Origin: an uncultured Oscillospiraceae bacterium
GTDB lineage: Bacteria; Bacillota; Clostridia; Oscillospirales; Oscillospiraceae
Reading direction: 5' to 3'
Length of the DNA: 42,685 nt
Assembly: GCA_934591845.1 (NCBI GenBank)
Contig: CAKTPO010000018.1
Span: 1-42,685 of the forward strand
Both the position numbers and the translations under genes were made by a program. The notes under the pieces are model-generated. The model did not search any database. It was not told the origin of the DNA and saw nothing but the letters and a program-made list of their open reading frames with translations. Positions 18,573 through 27,149 of this stretch are shown here, piece by piece (positions within the stretch are counted from its first letter, which is position 1; each line of letters starts with the position of its first letter).

Positions 18573-19718
18573 ATGGCAGAAAACAAACGTGATTACTATG
18601 AGGTGCTGGGCGTTGAAAAGGGTGCCAGTGCCGATGATATAAAGAAAGCTTACCGGAAGCTGGCGATGAAATACCATCCGGACCGGAATCCTGGGGATAA
18701 GGCCGCGGAGGAGAAGTTCAAGGAAGTGGGCGAGGCCTACGAGGTTCTGTCTGACGCGGACAAACGCGCCCGGTACGATTCCTACGGCTTTGCGGGGGTA
18801 GACCCCAACTTTAACGCCGGTGCCGGTGCCGGTGGCTTCGGCGGCGGTTTTGGCGGCGGCTTCGGTGGCTTTGACTTTGGGGATATTTTCGGTGATTTCT
18901 TCGGCGGCGGCAGCAGCCGGGGCAATACCCAAAATGCCCCCCGCCGGGGTGAAAACGTCATGTCCCGGCTGGAACTGACCTTTGAGGAGGCGGCCTTTGG
19001 CTGCGAAAAGGAGGTCAGTGCCCCCAGAATCGAGAACTGCCCCAACTGTAAGGGCAGCGGCAGTGCCGACGGCGTGGTAGAAACCTGTTCCCGGTGCCAC
19101 GGCACCGGTCAGGAGCGGGTGACCCAGAGCTTTATGGGCATGCAGATGCAGTCCACCACCACCTGCTCTCAGTGCGGCGGCAGAGGCAAGATCATCAAGA
19201 CCCCCTGCACCACCTGTAAGGGCAAGGGCAAGGTCCGGAAGAACAACCGGGTCAAGGTCAAAATCCCCGCAGGCGTGGATAACGGCCAGTCCGTCCGTGT
19301 CCGGGGCGAGGGCTGTGTGGGTGCCAACGGCGCACCCAACGGCGATCTGCTGGTGGAGATCCGGGTCCGGCCCCACGAGACCTTTGTGCGTAACGGCAAC
19401 GACATTCTCTGTGCCGTGCCCATCAGCTTCACCCAGGCCGCCTTGGGTGCGGAGATCCAGGTGCCCACGCTGGAAGGAAACGTCAGCTACACCATCCCTG
19501 AGGGCACCCAGACCGGCAAAGAATTCATCATCCGGGACAAGGGCATCCCCGAGGTAGGCAATTCCCGCCGCCGGGGCAACCTCCGCTTCACCGTGGTGGT
19601 GGAGACCCCCACCAAGCTCACCAGAGAGCAAAAAGAGCTGCTTCGCAAGCTGGACGGCTCCCTGGAAAAGAACAATTCCCCCAAGGGCAGAAGCTTCTTC
19701 GACAAGCTTTTCGATTAA
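18573..19718 (+). CDS. dnaJ: Co-chaperone DnaJ (Hsp40)
   Basis: DnaJ delivers clients to DnaK and stimulates its ATPase. The 381-residue protein has a J domain (1-70) with HPD at 35-37, a Gly/Phe-rich linker (about 80-115) and four zinc-binding CxxCxGxG repeats starting at Cys156, 172, 198 and 212, then the C-terminal client-binding region. This is the complete type I architecture. GAGGTG stands 8 bases before the ATG. No CIRCE lies upstream, and a terminator plus an inserted-looking repeat separate it from dnaK, so its heat control may be by read-through only. Confidence 0.98.
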   Translation: MAENKRDYYEVLGVEKGASADDIKKAYRKLAMKYHPDRNPGDKAAEEKFKEVGEAYEVLSDADKRARYDSYGFAGVDPNFNAGAGAGGFGGGFGGGFGGFDFGDIFGDFFGGGSSRGNTQNAPRRGENVMSRLELTFEEAAFGCEKEVSAPRIENCPNCKGSGSADGVVETCSRCHGTGQERVTQSFMGMQMQSTTTCSQCGGRGKIIKTPCTTCKGKGKVRKNNRVKVKIPAGVDNGQSVRVRGEGCVGANGAPNGDLLVEIRVRPHETFVRNGNDILCAVPISFTQAALGAEIQVPTLEGNVSYTIPEGTQTGKEFIIRDKGIPEVGNSRRRGNLRFTVVVETPTKLTREQKELLRKLDGSLEKNNSPKGRSFFDKLFD

Positions 19719-19719
19719 C

Positions 19720-19756
19720 AATTGAGGGCCACAGGATTCGCCTGTGGCCCTCAATT
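19720..19756. terminator. Bidirectional terminator between dnaJ and kdgK
   Basis: A perfect 16-bp stem, AATTGAGGGCCACAGG (19720-19735) with CCTGTGGCCCTCAATT (19741-19756) and a 5-base loop, is followed on the plus strand by TTCTTTTT. The two genes converge here. Confidence 0.92.
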
Positions 19757-19762
19757 TTCTTT

Positions 19763-20791
19763 TTATCTCTGAATTCTGCCGGAGCCGTCCCCACCGGCCA
19801 GCTTTTCCACCTCAGGGACAGTGACCATATTGTAGTCCCCCTCGATGGAGTGCTTCAGGGCAGAAGCTGCTACGGCGAATTCCACTGCCGCCTGGGTGTC
19901 CTTGCCGGAGAGCAGGGAGTAAATCAGGCCGCCGCCAAAGGAGTCACCGCCGCCCACCCGGTCGATGATGTGCAGATCGTACTTTTTAGAGAAGCAGTAT
20001 TCGTCCTTGGCTGCGTTATAGAGCATGGCAGACCAGCCGTTGTCAAAGGCGGAGTGGCTTTCCCGGAGGGTGATGGCCACCATCTCGAAATCAAACTTTT
20101 CTGCCAGCTGACGGGCCACGGATTTGTAGCCCTCATGGTTCAGGCTGCCGCCGTAGATGTCCGTGGCCTCGGCCTCGATACCAAACACGTCCTTGGCGTC
20201 CTCCTCGTTGGAGATGCACACGTCTACATATTGGCACAGGTCGGTCATAGCGGCACGGGCCTGGTCACGGGTCCACAGCTTCCCCCGGTAGTTTAAGTCA
20301 CAGGAAATCTTGCAGCCGTGGGCCTTGGCGGCCTTACAGGCTTCCTTGCAGATTTCTACCATGTTTGCGCCCAGTGCCGGGGTGATGCCGGTGAAGTGGA
20401 ACCACTCAGCCCCCTCAAAGATGGAATCCCAGTCAAAATCCTCCGGCTTGGCCTCCTGGATGGCAGAGTGCGCCCGGTCATAGATGCACACGGAACCCCG
20501 CTGGGAAGCACCCTTTTCATTGAAGTAAATGCCCACCCGGTCTCCGCCACGGACGATTTTGGAGGTGTCCACGCCGTAGCGGCGCAGAGAGTTCACTGCC
20601 GCCTGGCCGATGGCGTGGGCGGGCAGCTTGGTGACAAAAGCCACATCCATACCGTAATTTGCCAGAGACACCGCCACATTGGCTTCGCCCCCGCCGAAGG
20701 TAAATTCCACATAATCGCACTGGACGAAGCGCTCGTAGTTATAGGGCTGCAGCCGCAGCATCAGTTCACCGAAAGTAATGATTTTTGCCAT
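19763..20791 (-). CDS. kdgK: 2-dehydro-3-deoxygluconokinase (PfkB family)
   Basis: KdgK phosphorylates 2-keto-3-deoxygluconate to KDPG. The 342-residue protein is a PfkB/ribokinase-type enzyme with the N-terminal FGGGEANVA motif (about 32-40) and the C-terminal anion-hole motif RVGGGDSFGGG, whose Asp283 is the catalytic base. The motif reads GGGD where most relatives have GAGD. It follows the KDPG aldolase gene by 3 bases, and the pair is the standard KDG-to-pyruvate and glyceraldehyde-3-phosphate route. The pairing makes KDG kinase more likely than another PfkB sugar kinase. It appears to be the last gene of the liv operon. Confidence 0.87.
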   Translation of the reverse strand: MAKIITFGELMLRLQPYNYERFVQCDYVEFTFGGGEANVAVSLANYGMDVAFVTKLPAHAIGQAAVNSLRRYGVDTSKIVRGGDRVGIYFNEKGASQRGSVCIYDRAHSAIQEAKPEDFDWDSIFEGAEWFHFTGITPALGANMVEICKEACKAAKAHGCKISCDLNYRGKLWTRDQARAAMTDLCQYVDVCISNEEDAKDVFGIEAEATDIYGGSLNHEGYKSVARQLAEKFDFEMVAITLRESHSAFDNGWSAMLYNAAKDEYCFSKKYDLHIIDRVGGGDSFGGGLIYSLLSGKDTQAAVEFAVAASALKHSIEGDYNMVTVPEVEKLAGGDGSGRIQR

Positions 20792-20794
20792 AGG

Positions 20795-21424
20795 TTATTC
20801 TCCTTTCGCCGCTTTCCGGGCTTCCTGGCACAAACCTGTTATTTTTTCCCACTGTCCTGCGGCAATATCCGCCTTTGTGCAGACCCAGCTGCCGCCGACG
20901 GCATAGACAAAGGGCGCATCTACATACTCTTTGATGTTGCCGGTGTTTACGCCGCCGGTGGGCAGGAACTTGATACCCACAAAGGGGGCAGACAGATTTT
21001 TCATGGCGTTCAAGCCCCCGTAGACGTTGGCGGGGAAGAACTTGACTACTTTCAAGCCTCGGTTTACCGCCATCATGATTTCCGTAGGCGTTACGCAGCC
21101 GGGGGTCACGGCAATGCCGTTTTCAATGCACCAGTCCACGGTCTCCGGGTCAAAGCCCGGGGATACAATGAATTTTGCCCCCATCTGAACCGCCAGCTTG
21201 GCCTGGGCCACATCCAGCACAGTACCCGCACCCACCAGCATCTCGGGGCAGTTTTCAGCAACAGCCCGAATGGCATCGGCGGCACAGGGGGTGCGGAAGG
21301 TGATCTCCATGGTGTCCACGCCGCCGGCAAGCAGGGCCTGGGCGGTGGGCAACGCATCCTCTGCCCGTTCCAATACCACCACCGGCACTACGACGGAGCT
21401 TGCAAGACGTTCCATTACATTCAT
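20795..21424 (-). CDS. kdgA: KHG/KDPG aldolase
   Basis: The enzyme splits 2-keto-3-deoxy-6-phosphogluconate to pyruvate and glyceraldehyde 3-phosphate. The 209-residue TIM barrel has the Schiff-base lysine at K128 in VVKFFPAN, the active-site glutamate at E40 in TMEITFRT, and the phosphate-binding GAGTVL and LPTGGV motifs. The frame is open to 21442, but GGGAGG stands before the ATG at 21424. It starts only 21 bases after the livF stop with no terminator between, so it is probably co-transcribed with the liv genes. Confidence 0.93.
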   Translation of the reverse strand: MNVMERLASSVVVPVVVLERAEDALPTAQALLAGGVDTMEITFRTPCAADAIRAVAENCPEMLVGAGTVLDVAQAKLAVQMGAKFIVSPGFDPETVDWCIENGIAVTPGCVTPTEIMMAVNRGLKVVKFFPANVYGGLNAMKNLSAPFVGIKFLPTGGVNTGNIKEYVDAPFVYAVGGSWVCTKADIAAGQWEKITGLCQEARKAAKGE

Positions 21425-21445
21425 TTTGTTTTCCTCCCGCAATTG

Positions 21446-22156
21446 TTAGAGTCCACCGAGATATGCTTCTCGCACCACATCGGAATTCAGCAGAGCCTCC
21501 GCAGTATCCTCCAACACAATTTTTCCTGTTTCCAGTACATATGCACGGTCAGAGTGCTTCAATGCGACCCGGGCGTTCTGTTCTACCAAGAGAATGGTCG
21601 TTCCCATATCCCGAATTTTATCGACCATGTCAAAGATCTCTTTGATGATCAGAGGGGCCAGTCCCAGGGAAGGCTCATCCAGCAGAAGAAGACGGGGCTT
21701 CCCCATCATGGCTCTGCCAACGGCCAACATCTGCTGTTCGCCGCCGGAAAGGGTACCTGCTAGCTGTTCCCGACGGTCATAGAGCTTCGGGAACAGGGAG
21801 AACACGGTTTCCAAACTTCCTTCCATTTCCTGGTCCGGACGGCTGTATGCACCCATGCGCAGATTGTCCAGCACGGAAAAGCGAGGAAATACCTGACGGC
21901 CTTCCGGTGAAAGGATCATGCCCTTTCGCACCATATACTGGGTGTCCTTATTGGTAATGTCTTCCCCGTTGAAGGTGATCTTACCCTGGTCGCAGTATTT
22001 CAGTCCCATGACCGTCCGCATGGTCGTGCTTTTTCCCGCTCCGTTGGAGCCAATAAGGGTTACGACCTCGCCCTCGTTTACTTCCAGGTTGATTCCACGC
22101 AGGGCATTGATGCTGCCATAGTTTACGGTCACATTTTCCAGTTTCAGCAAAGCCAT
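21446..22156 (-). CDS. livF: Branched-chain-type ABC transporter ATPase LivF
   Basis: One of the two ATPases of a HAAT-family (LIV-type) importer, 236 residues, the normal size. Walker A is GSNGAGKST, the signature LSGGEQQML and Walker B LLLLDEP followed by SLGLAP, which is typical of LivF. The start at 22156 lies 2 bases after the livG stop; the longer frame runs inside livG. LIV-type systems import branched-chain amino acids, but also urea, amides and aromatic acids, so the name does not fix the substrate. Confidence 0.92.
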   Translation of the reverse strand: MALLKLENVTVNYGSINALRGINLEVNEGEVVTLIGSNGAGKSTTMRTVMGLKYCDQGKITFNGEDITNKDTQYMVRKGMILSPEGRQVFPRFSVLDNLRMGAYSRPDQEMEGSLETVFSLFPKLYDRREQLAGTLSGGEQQMLAVGRAMMGKPRLLLLDEPSLGLAPLIIKEIFDMVDKIRDMGTTILLVEQNARVALKHSDRAYVLETGKIVLEDTAEALLNSDVVREAYLGGL

Positions 22157-22158
22157 GC

Positions 22159-22926
22159 TCAGTCCTCCTTGCCCAAATAGGCTTCGATCACCACGGGATC
22201 CACCTTGATTTCTCCGGGCGTGCCGCTGGCAATCAGGCAGCCGTTGTTCAAAACATACAACCGTTCGCAAATATTCATCACGAATTTCATATCGTGCTCG
22301 ATCAGCAAAATCGTGTAGCCCATTTCCTTCAAGCGGTATACAATGTCGGCCAGGTCCGCAGTTTCCTGTTCGTTCATACCGGCTGCCGGTTCATCCAGCA
22401 GAAGCAGCTTGGGGTGCGTTGCCAGTGCCCGGGCAATTTCCAGCTTCCGCTGGGCACCGTAGGGAAGGCTGGTGCTCATCTCAAAGCGGAACCGATAGAG
22501 ATCCAGCAATTTGAGAATTTCATCCGCTTCTTCCTCGCATTGCTTTTCTTCCAATCGTTTGGATTTGGTATTGAAAATGGACGAAAGGATCCCGCTTTTG
22601 GTATGGCAGTGCATACCGGAAATAACATTGTCACGGACACTCATCCGGGCATAGAGCCGGATATTCTGGAAGGTTCTTGCAAAACCCAACTGTGTGATTT
22701 TATGAGGCTTCCAGCCGGTAACATCCTGACCCAGGAGAGACACCTTTCCTTCGGTAGGGCAATAGATGCCGGTGATCACATTGAACAGCGTTGTTTTTCC
22801 GGCACCGTTTGGGCCGATGATGCCGATGATTTCTCCGCTATGGACTTCCATGCTGATGTCAGAAAGGGCGACCAGGCCACCGAAGCGCTGGGTAATATGT
22901 TCTGTTTTTAGAATGGTATCGGTCAT
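22159..22926 (-). CDS. livG: Branched-chain-type ABC transporter ATPase LivG
   Basis: The second ATPase of the importer, with 255 residues. Walker A is GPNGAGKTT, and the LivG-type region FARTFQNIRLY is present (about residues 84-95). The signature is degenerate, PYGAQRKLEIARAL, and Walker B is LLLLDEPAAGMN, both usual for LivG. Its start overlaps the livM stop by 4 bases (ATGA), showing translational coupling. Confidence 0.93.
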   Translation of the reverse strand: MTDTILKTEHITQRFGGLVALSDISMEVHSGEIIGIIGPNGAGKTTLFNVITGIYCPTEGKVSLLGQDVTGWKPHKITQLGFARTFQNIRLYARMSVRDNVISGMHCHTKSGILSSIFNTKSKRLEEKQCEEEADEILKLLDLYRFRFEMSTSLPYGAQRKLEIARALATHPKLLLLDEPAAGMNEQETADLADIVYRLKEMGYTILLIEHDMKFVMNICERLYVLNNGCLIASGTPGEIKVDPVVIEAYLGKED

Positions 22927-23921
22927 TTTTCCAGTGCCTCCGTTTCTTCCTTTTTCTGCTCCATTCGCTGCCGGATGTACTTGAAATTCACATCACCAAG
23001 CAGACCTTGGGGCTTTACCATCATCAGTACCACCAGCAAGACTCCATAAATCAGCTGACGGTATTGGGACATGCCCCGCAGCAATTCCGGAAGCACCGTC
23101 AGGACGATTGCTCCGATAAAGCTGCCCACCGTGTTGCCAAGGCCGCCGAAAATAACCATAACCAGCATGTTGTTGGACTGTGCGGCGGCAAAGCTGCTGG
23201 GGTCAATATAGCTGGTATAGGCTGCGTAGAAAGCACCGGCCAATCCGACCATCAGAGAAGAAATAATGAACACGATCATCTTATAACGGAAAACATGGAT
23301 GCCCATTGCTTCCGCCGCCAGTTCGTCGTCACGGATGGCCAGGATCGCATAGCCGATCCGGGAGTTCATCAGATTGCGGACAGTCAGCGTAGAGAGGACG
23401 ACCAAAACCAACATGAAGAAATAGATTCGGAGCGGTGTGCTGAACACATACCCGAAAATTGCCGGCTTGGGAATCGCCATAATGCCCAAGGGGCCTCGGG
23501 TCAGGCTCATCCAGTTCAGTTCGACCACACGGATGATCTCGCAAAACACCATGGTGATGATGGTAAAATAGTATCCTTTCAGCTTGAGAACAGGCAGTCC
23601 CAGCAAAAGGCCAAACAGTCCGGCGACAATTCCCGCCGCCAGGAAAGCAATCAGGAAAGGAACATGATAGGTCACCGTCAGGATGGCAGCCGTGTAGGCA
23701 CCGATTCCGTAGAACGCCGCATGTCCAAAGGACATCTGGCCCAAATAGCCCACCATCAGATTCAGACTCAGCGTGATCATAATATACAGCAAGCTGACCG
23801 TTGCGATACGGATAACGTATTTATCCGGAAACACAAAGGGAAGGGCAATTGCGCATGCCAGTGCCAGGGCAATCAGGAAGAACCGATGCTTTACCAGTTT
23901 CTGTGCAAATTTTTCCAGCAT
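22923..23921 (-). CDS. livM: Branched-chain-type ABC transporter permease LivM
   Basis: A permease of 332 residues with about nine hydrophobic segments and the conserved LNLMVGYLGQMSFGHAAF motif (about residues 53-70). The cytoplasmic coupling loop is near RDDELAAEAMGI. The start at 23921 has GGAGGAAAG upstream, and the longer frame is rejected. It pairs with LivH to form the channel. Confidence 0.93.
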   Translation of the reverse strand: MLEKFAQKLVKHRFFLIALALACAIALPFVFPDKYVIRIATVSLLYIMITLSLNLMVGYLGQMSFGHAAFYGIGAYTAAILTVTYHVPFLIAFLAAGIVAGLFGLLLGLPVLKLKGYYFTIITMVFCEIIRVVELNWMSLTRGPLGIMAIPKPAIFGYVFSTPLRIYFFMLVLVVLSTLTVRNLMNSRIGYAILAIRDDELAAEAMGIHVFRYKMIVFIISSLMVGLAGAFYAAYTSYIDPSSFAAAQSNNMLVMVIFGGLGNTVGSFIGAIVLTVLPELLRGMSQYRQLIYGVLLVVLMMVKPQGLLGDVNFKYIRQRMEQKKEETEALEK

Positions 23922-23934
23922 AACCCTTTCCTCC

Positions 23935-24813
23935 TTACACTTTATTGATCTGCTTGCTGCCAAACAAGCCGCTGGGCTTGAACAGCAGTACAACGATCAG
24001 CACCAAAAAAGCAATGGCATCCCGGTAGCCGGAGCTGATATAACCGGCGGCAAAGGTCTCAATGATGCCGACCAGCAGGCCGCCGACCATCGCTCCGGGC
24101 AACACACCGACACCACCAAGGATGGCAGAAGCAAAGGTCTTCATACCCACACTGGCACCCATGGTGACACTGACCGTTTGATAATACATGCCTACCAGGT
24201 TTCCGGAAATACATGCCAGCACGCCGCTGATAATAAACGTAAAGGCAATGACACTGTTGACATTGATGCCCATGAGCCGGGCCGCCTCCGCATTCTGGGC
24301 GGTACACAGCATTGCTTTTCCGATTTTTGTTTTATATACAACAAAGGAGAGCGTCAGCATCAGGATGATGGCAGTGATCAGGATGATGATCTGTACCCAG
24401 CTGATCACGGCACCGCAGACTTCAAAGGAGCCAAAGTTAAACTGATTGGGGAAGGACTTGGTTTCGCTGCCAAATACCAGCATAATAAAGTTGTCGAAAA
24501 TCATGGACATTCCCAACGTGGTGATCAGTGCTGTAAGCTTCGGTGCTTTCTTGTTGCGAAGACGCCGCAATGCGATCCTGTCCAGGAGAAAACCGGCCGC
24601 TCCTGTCAGCAGGATACTCAGGAAAAACGCCAGGAAGAAGGGCATTCTGGTTGATGTGTATAGCATGAGGGACAGATAGGCACCCAGCATATACAAAGAA
24701 CCGTTTGCAAAGTTTGTTAACTCCAGCACACCGAATACCATTGTAAAGCCAATGGATACCAGCGCATAAATGCTGCCAATGGTTATGCCGTTGATCAATT
24801 GCTGTAAAAACAA
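23935..24813 (-). CDS. livH: Branched-chain-type ABC transporter permease LivH
   Basis: This permease of 292 residues has eight or so hydrophobic segments, the N-terminal GITIGSIYALVSIGFTMVFG pattern and the coupling motif CTAQNAEAARLMGI (about residues 176-189) typical of LivH. The start codon is TTG at 24813 with only a weak GGTG ribosome site, which fits lower production than the binding protein upstream. It follows livJ after an intra-operon hairpin. Confidence 0.92.
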   Translation of the reverse strand: MFLQQLINGITIGSIYALVSIGFTMVFGVLELTNFANGSLYMLGAYLSLMLYTSTRMPFFLAFFLSILLTGAAGFLLDRIALRRLRNKKAPKLTALITTLGMSMIFDNFIMLVFGSETKSFPNQFNFGSFEVCGAVISWVQIIILITAIILMLTLSFVVYKTKIGKAMLCTAQNAEAARLMGINVNSVIAFTFIISGVLACISGNLVGMYYQTVSVTMGASVGMKTFASAILGGVGVLPGAMVGGLLVGIIETFAAGYISSGYRDAIAFLVLIVVLLFKPSGLFGSKQINKV

Positions 24814-24840
24814 ATTACCGTCACCGCCTTAATCTCGTTG

Positions 24841-24882
24841 TAAAAAACAGGCGGGAGAGCAACATATTGTGTGCCCTCCCGC
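24841..24882 (-). terminator. Intra-operon attenuator between livJ and livH
   Basis: On the minus strand a 10-bp stem with one mismatch (24873-24882 with 24851-24860) is followed by a run of six T. Partial termination here would favour livJ over the membrane genes, as is common for binding-protein operons. Confidence 0.75.
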
Positions 24883-24893
24883 TTTTTCAAGCC

Positions 24894-26096
24894 TTATTCA
24901 GCAACAACAAACTGGCCATTCTCGATTTGGAACATATAAATGCCCTTGACCATTTCTTTGTTCTCGTTGAAATGCATATCATAGCCGGAAACACCAGGGA
25001 AGTCACGCAGCTGGGCGATTTCCCCACGCAGGGCAGGAGTGTCGGTTCCAACCTTGGCGCAGGCATCCAGAACAATGTTGACTGCATCAAAGGCACTTGC
25101 CGCAAAGCCGTCCGGGATCTCGTTGTACTCTGCCGTATAGCTGTCCACAAAGGCCTGCATGGAAGCATCCAGCTTTGCGGTTTCCAGAACAGAGGGAAGG
25201 AATGCGGGAACGGAGCTGAGTACCAGGGTGCCGTCAATAGAAGTGCCTACCACATCCAGGAATTCCTCCGTCAGGGCCATGCCGGGACATACATACTGGC
25301 AGTTGATGTTCAGTGCCTTGGCCTGCATGAGGATCTGCGCACAGTCACTGTAAGAAGCATTGACGTACAGCAGCTCCGGGTTCTTTTCCTTGATTTTGGA
25401 CAGGACCGGGGAGAAATCCGTGGTCTGACCGGGGACAAAGGTTTCCTTGCTAACGATGGTGCCGCCCTTTGCCTCATATTCCTTGGTGAACACATCGGTA
25501 GCAATAACACCATGGTCCGTATTCTGATACAGCAGTGCAATATTCTGGGTTCCAAAACGATCGATCAGCGCATCTGCAAACTCAGCACCTTCGTACTTCT
25601 GGCTCATAACCGCCGAGAACATGTTTTTACCCATGGAGGGGAAATCTGTGTGAGAGGCGTTGGGGCTGAACAGCAGCAGGTCCGCTTCTTCAAAAACAGG
25701 AGCAGCTGCCATGGCGCAGGAGGAAGAAAAGCTGCCCATACCGGCAATAACCGTGGGGTCGGAAACGATTTTGTTTGCTACGTTGACGGCCTCGGTGGGG
25801 TCACCCTTGTCGTCATATACCTCGATGACGTAGTCGGTGCCATGGGCCTCGTTGTACTGCTTCAGCGCCAGCTTTGCGCCGTGGGACAAAGACTCGCCAT
25901 ACTGCATCTGGTCACCGGTCATGGGCAGGAAAAACGCCAGCTTGTTTTTTGCGGAAGCAGCACTCCCGCCGTTGTCGGCAGAGGTAGCTGCATCAGGGGC
26001 CTTGGTTTCAGAGGGGGCTGCGCCACAGCCCGCCAGGGCCAGCAGCATTACCATTGCCAGAATCAGGGAAACCATCTTCATCATGTTCTTCATCAT
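24894..26096 (-). CDS. livJ: LIV-type substrate-binding lipoprotein
   Basis: A 400-residue extracellular binding protein. It has a lipoprotein signal with hydrophobic residues 8-22 and lipobox LAGC (acylated Cys24), then a Thr/Ala/Ser-rich linker and the periplasmic-binding type I fold (NKLAFFLPMTGDQMQYGESLSHGAKLAL split by turns). AAGGAG stands 8 bases before the ATG at 26096; an ATG at 26105 would overlap that site and is rejected. It is the first gene of livJHMGF-kdgA-kdgK, behind a promoter with two copies of the proposed regulon operator. The bound ligand cannot be read from the sequence. Confidence 0.9.
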   Translation of the reverse strand: MMKNMMKMVSLILAMVMLLALAGCGAAPSETKAPDAATSADNGGSAASAKNKLAFFLPMTGDQMQYGESLSHGAKLALKQYNEAHGTDYVIEVYDDKGDPTEAVNVANKIVSDPTVIAGMGSFSSSCAMAAAPVFEEADLLLFSPNASHTDFPSMGKNMFSAVMSQKYEGAEFADALIDRFGTQNIALLYQNTDHGVIATDVFTKEYEAKGGTIVSKETFVPGQTTDFSPVLSKIKEKNPELLYVNASYSDCAQILMQAKALNINCQYVCPGMALTEEFLDVVGTSIDGTLVLSSVPAFLPSVLETAKLDASMQAFVDSYTAEYNEIPDGFAASAFDAVNIVLDACAKVGTDTPALRGEIAQLRDFPGVSGYDMHFNENKEMVKGIYMFQIENGQFVVAE

Positions 26097-26138
26097 ACTG
26101 TACATCTCCTTTATTTTTTTGTTATCCTACGTTCTCAC

Positions 26139-26203
26139 ATTACAATATGTCAACTTGTAATGTATCATCCACTACATCATAACACGCATTTACATTTTGT
26201 CAA
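26139..26203 (-). promoter_or_regulatory. livJ promoter with two regulon operator copies
   Basis: On the minus strand TTGACA (26198-26203), 16 bases and TATGAT (26176-26181). One operator copy, TTTACATTTTGTCAA (26189-26203), covers the -35 box; a second, ATTACAATATGTCAA (26139-26153), lies about 15-30 bases past the start of transcription. The second copy sits inside a larger inverted repeat, ACATTACAA-N9-TTGTAATGT (26137-26163). Its TTGACA could also act as the -35 of a second promoter. Confidence 0.65.
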
Positions 26204-26266
26204 GATGTCATGCAATATTCTATAAAAAGCACAATTTCTTAAAGCGAATTTTGTTTGTTCTGCCAG

Positions 26267-27139
26267 TCAGCAAAGATTTTTCTGTTTTTCTTTCCGCACC
26301 TGTTCCAGCATGGTAAGCAGTCCGGCAAGTACCACCAGAGCCGCTCCCAGTACAGAAGTGGGTTTGATGGGCTGTCTCAGAATAATCAGGCCGAACAGCA
26401 TGGAAAACAGGATTCCGGAATAATTGAATATACTCACCTCTGATGCCTTTGCCATGGTATAGGAGTAGGTAAGTGCCAGCTGACCGCCTAAGGCAAATAC
26501 ACCGATCAGCAGCAGCATGACGAGATCTGCCGCCGAGGGAAACACAAAATTGCGGAGCATGAAAACAGCCGTAACAACGGTGGAGAAAAAGGAAAAGAAG
26601 AATACCGTTACGCAGGGTTCCTCCCGGCCTTTCAAGGCACCCACTGTTGTATAGGCGATCCCGGAAAAGAGTGCGGACAGGAATGCAATCAGCATCGTAT
26701 ACCCGCCGGAGCTGAACGTGGGGTTCGACACCGTTACAGCACCTGCCATTGCCAGCAGCAGCGCCAGGATCTGCCGCCCGTTGACCTTTTCTCCCAGAAA
26801 CGCCACCGCCAGCAGCGTTACCAGGAAGGGCGAGAGTTTATTCATCACCGCCACATCTCCCTGGGCTCCATGGGCACTTGCGTAGAACAGGCACACCATT
26901 CCCAAATATCCGGCCACGGAGCGCAGCAACAGCAGCTTGCGGTTGCCCGGTTTCCCGAATGGACTCTGTTTAAGTCGGCGTATCTCTATAAGTGCCACAA
27001 AAGACGTCAGCAGGTTCCGGAAAAACAGTTGTTCAAACAGTGGGATCCTGTCCGCACTCCGGGCGACGACCACTTGCATTGCCGCAAAAGAGGCAGCAGA
27101 CAGCAGCATCAGCAAGGAAGCTTGTGTACGTTTTGACAT
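26267..27139 (-). CDS. EamA/DMT-family transporter
   Basis: A 290-residue protein with ten hydrophobic segments in two homologous halves, the EamA (drug/metabolite transporter) build. The conserved features include the start ASFAAMQVVVARSADRIP, the LLRSVAGYLGMVCLFYA stretch and the ALAVVLAG-like end (AALVVLAGLLTMLEQV). Members export or import amino acids, nucleobases and metabolites. It lies 10 bases after the CyuA-like gene and is the last gene of the DUF4432-led operon, so it may export a pathway product. The role is inferred from position only. Confidence 0.83.
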   Translation of the reverse strand: MSKRTQASLLMLLSAASFAAMQVVVARSADRIPLFEQLFFRNLLTSFVALIEIRRLKQSPFGKPGNRKLLLLRSVAGYLGMVCLFYASAHGAQGDVAVMNKLSPFLVTLLAVAFLGEKVNGRQILALLLAMAGAVTVSNPTFSSGGYTMLIAFLSALFSGIAYTTVGALKGREEPCVTVFFFSFFSTVVTAVFMLRNFVFPSAADLVMLLLIGVFALGGQLALTYSYTMAKASEVSIFNYSGILFSMLFGLIILRQPIKPTSVLGAALVVLAGLLTMLEQVRKEKQKNLC

Positions 27140-27149
27140 AGGCCCCGCC

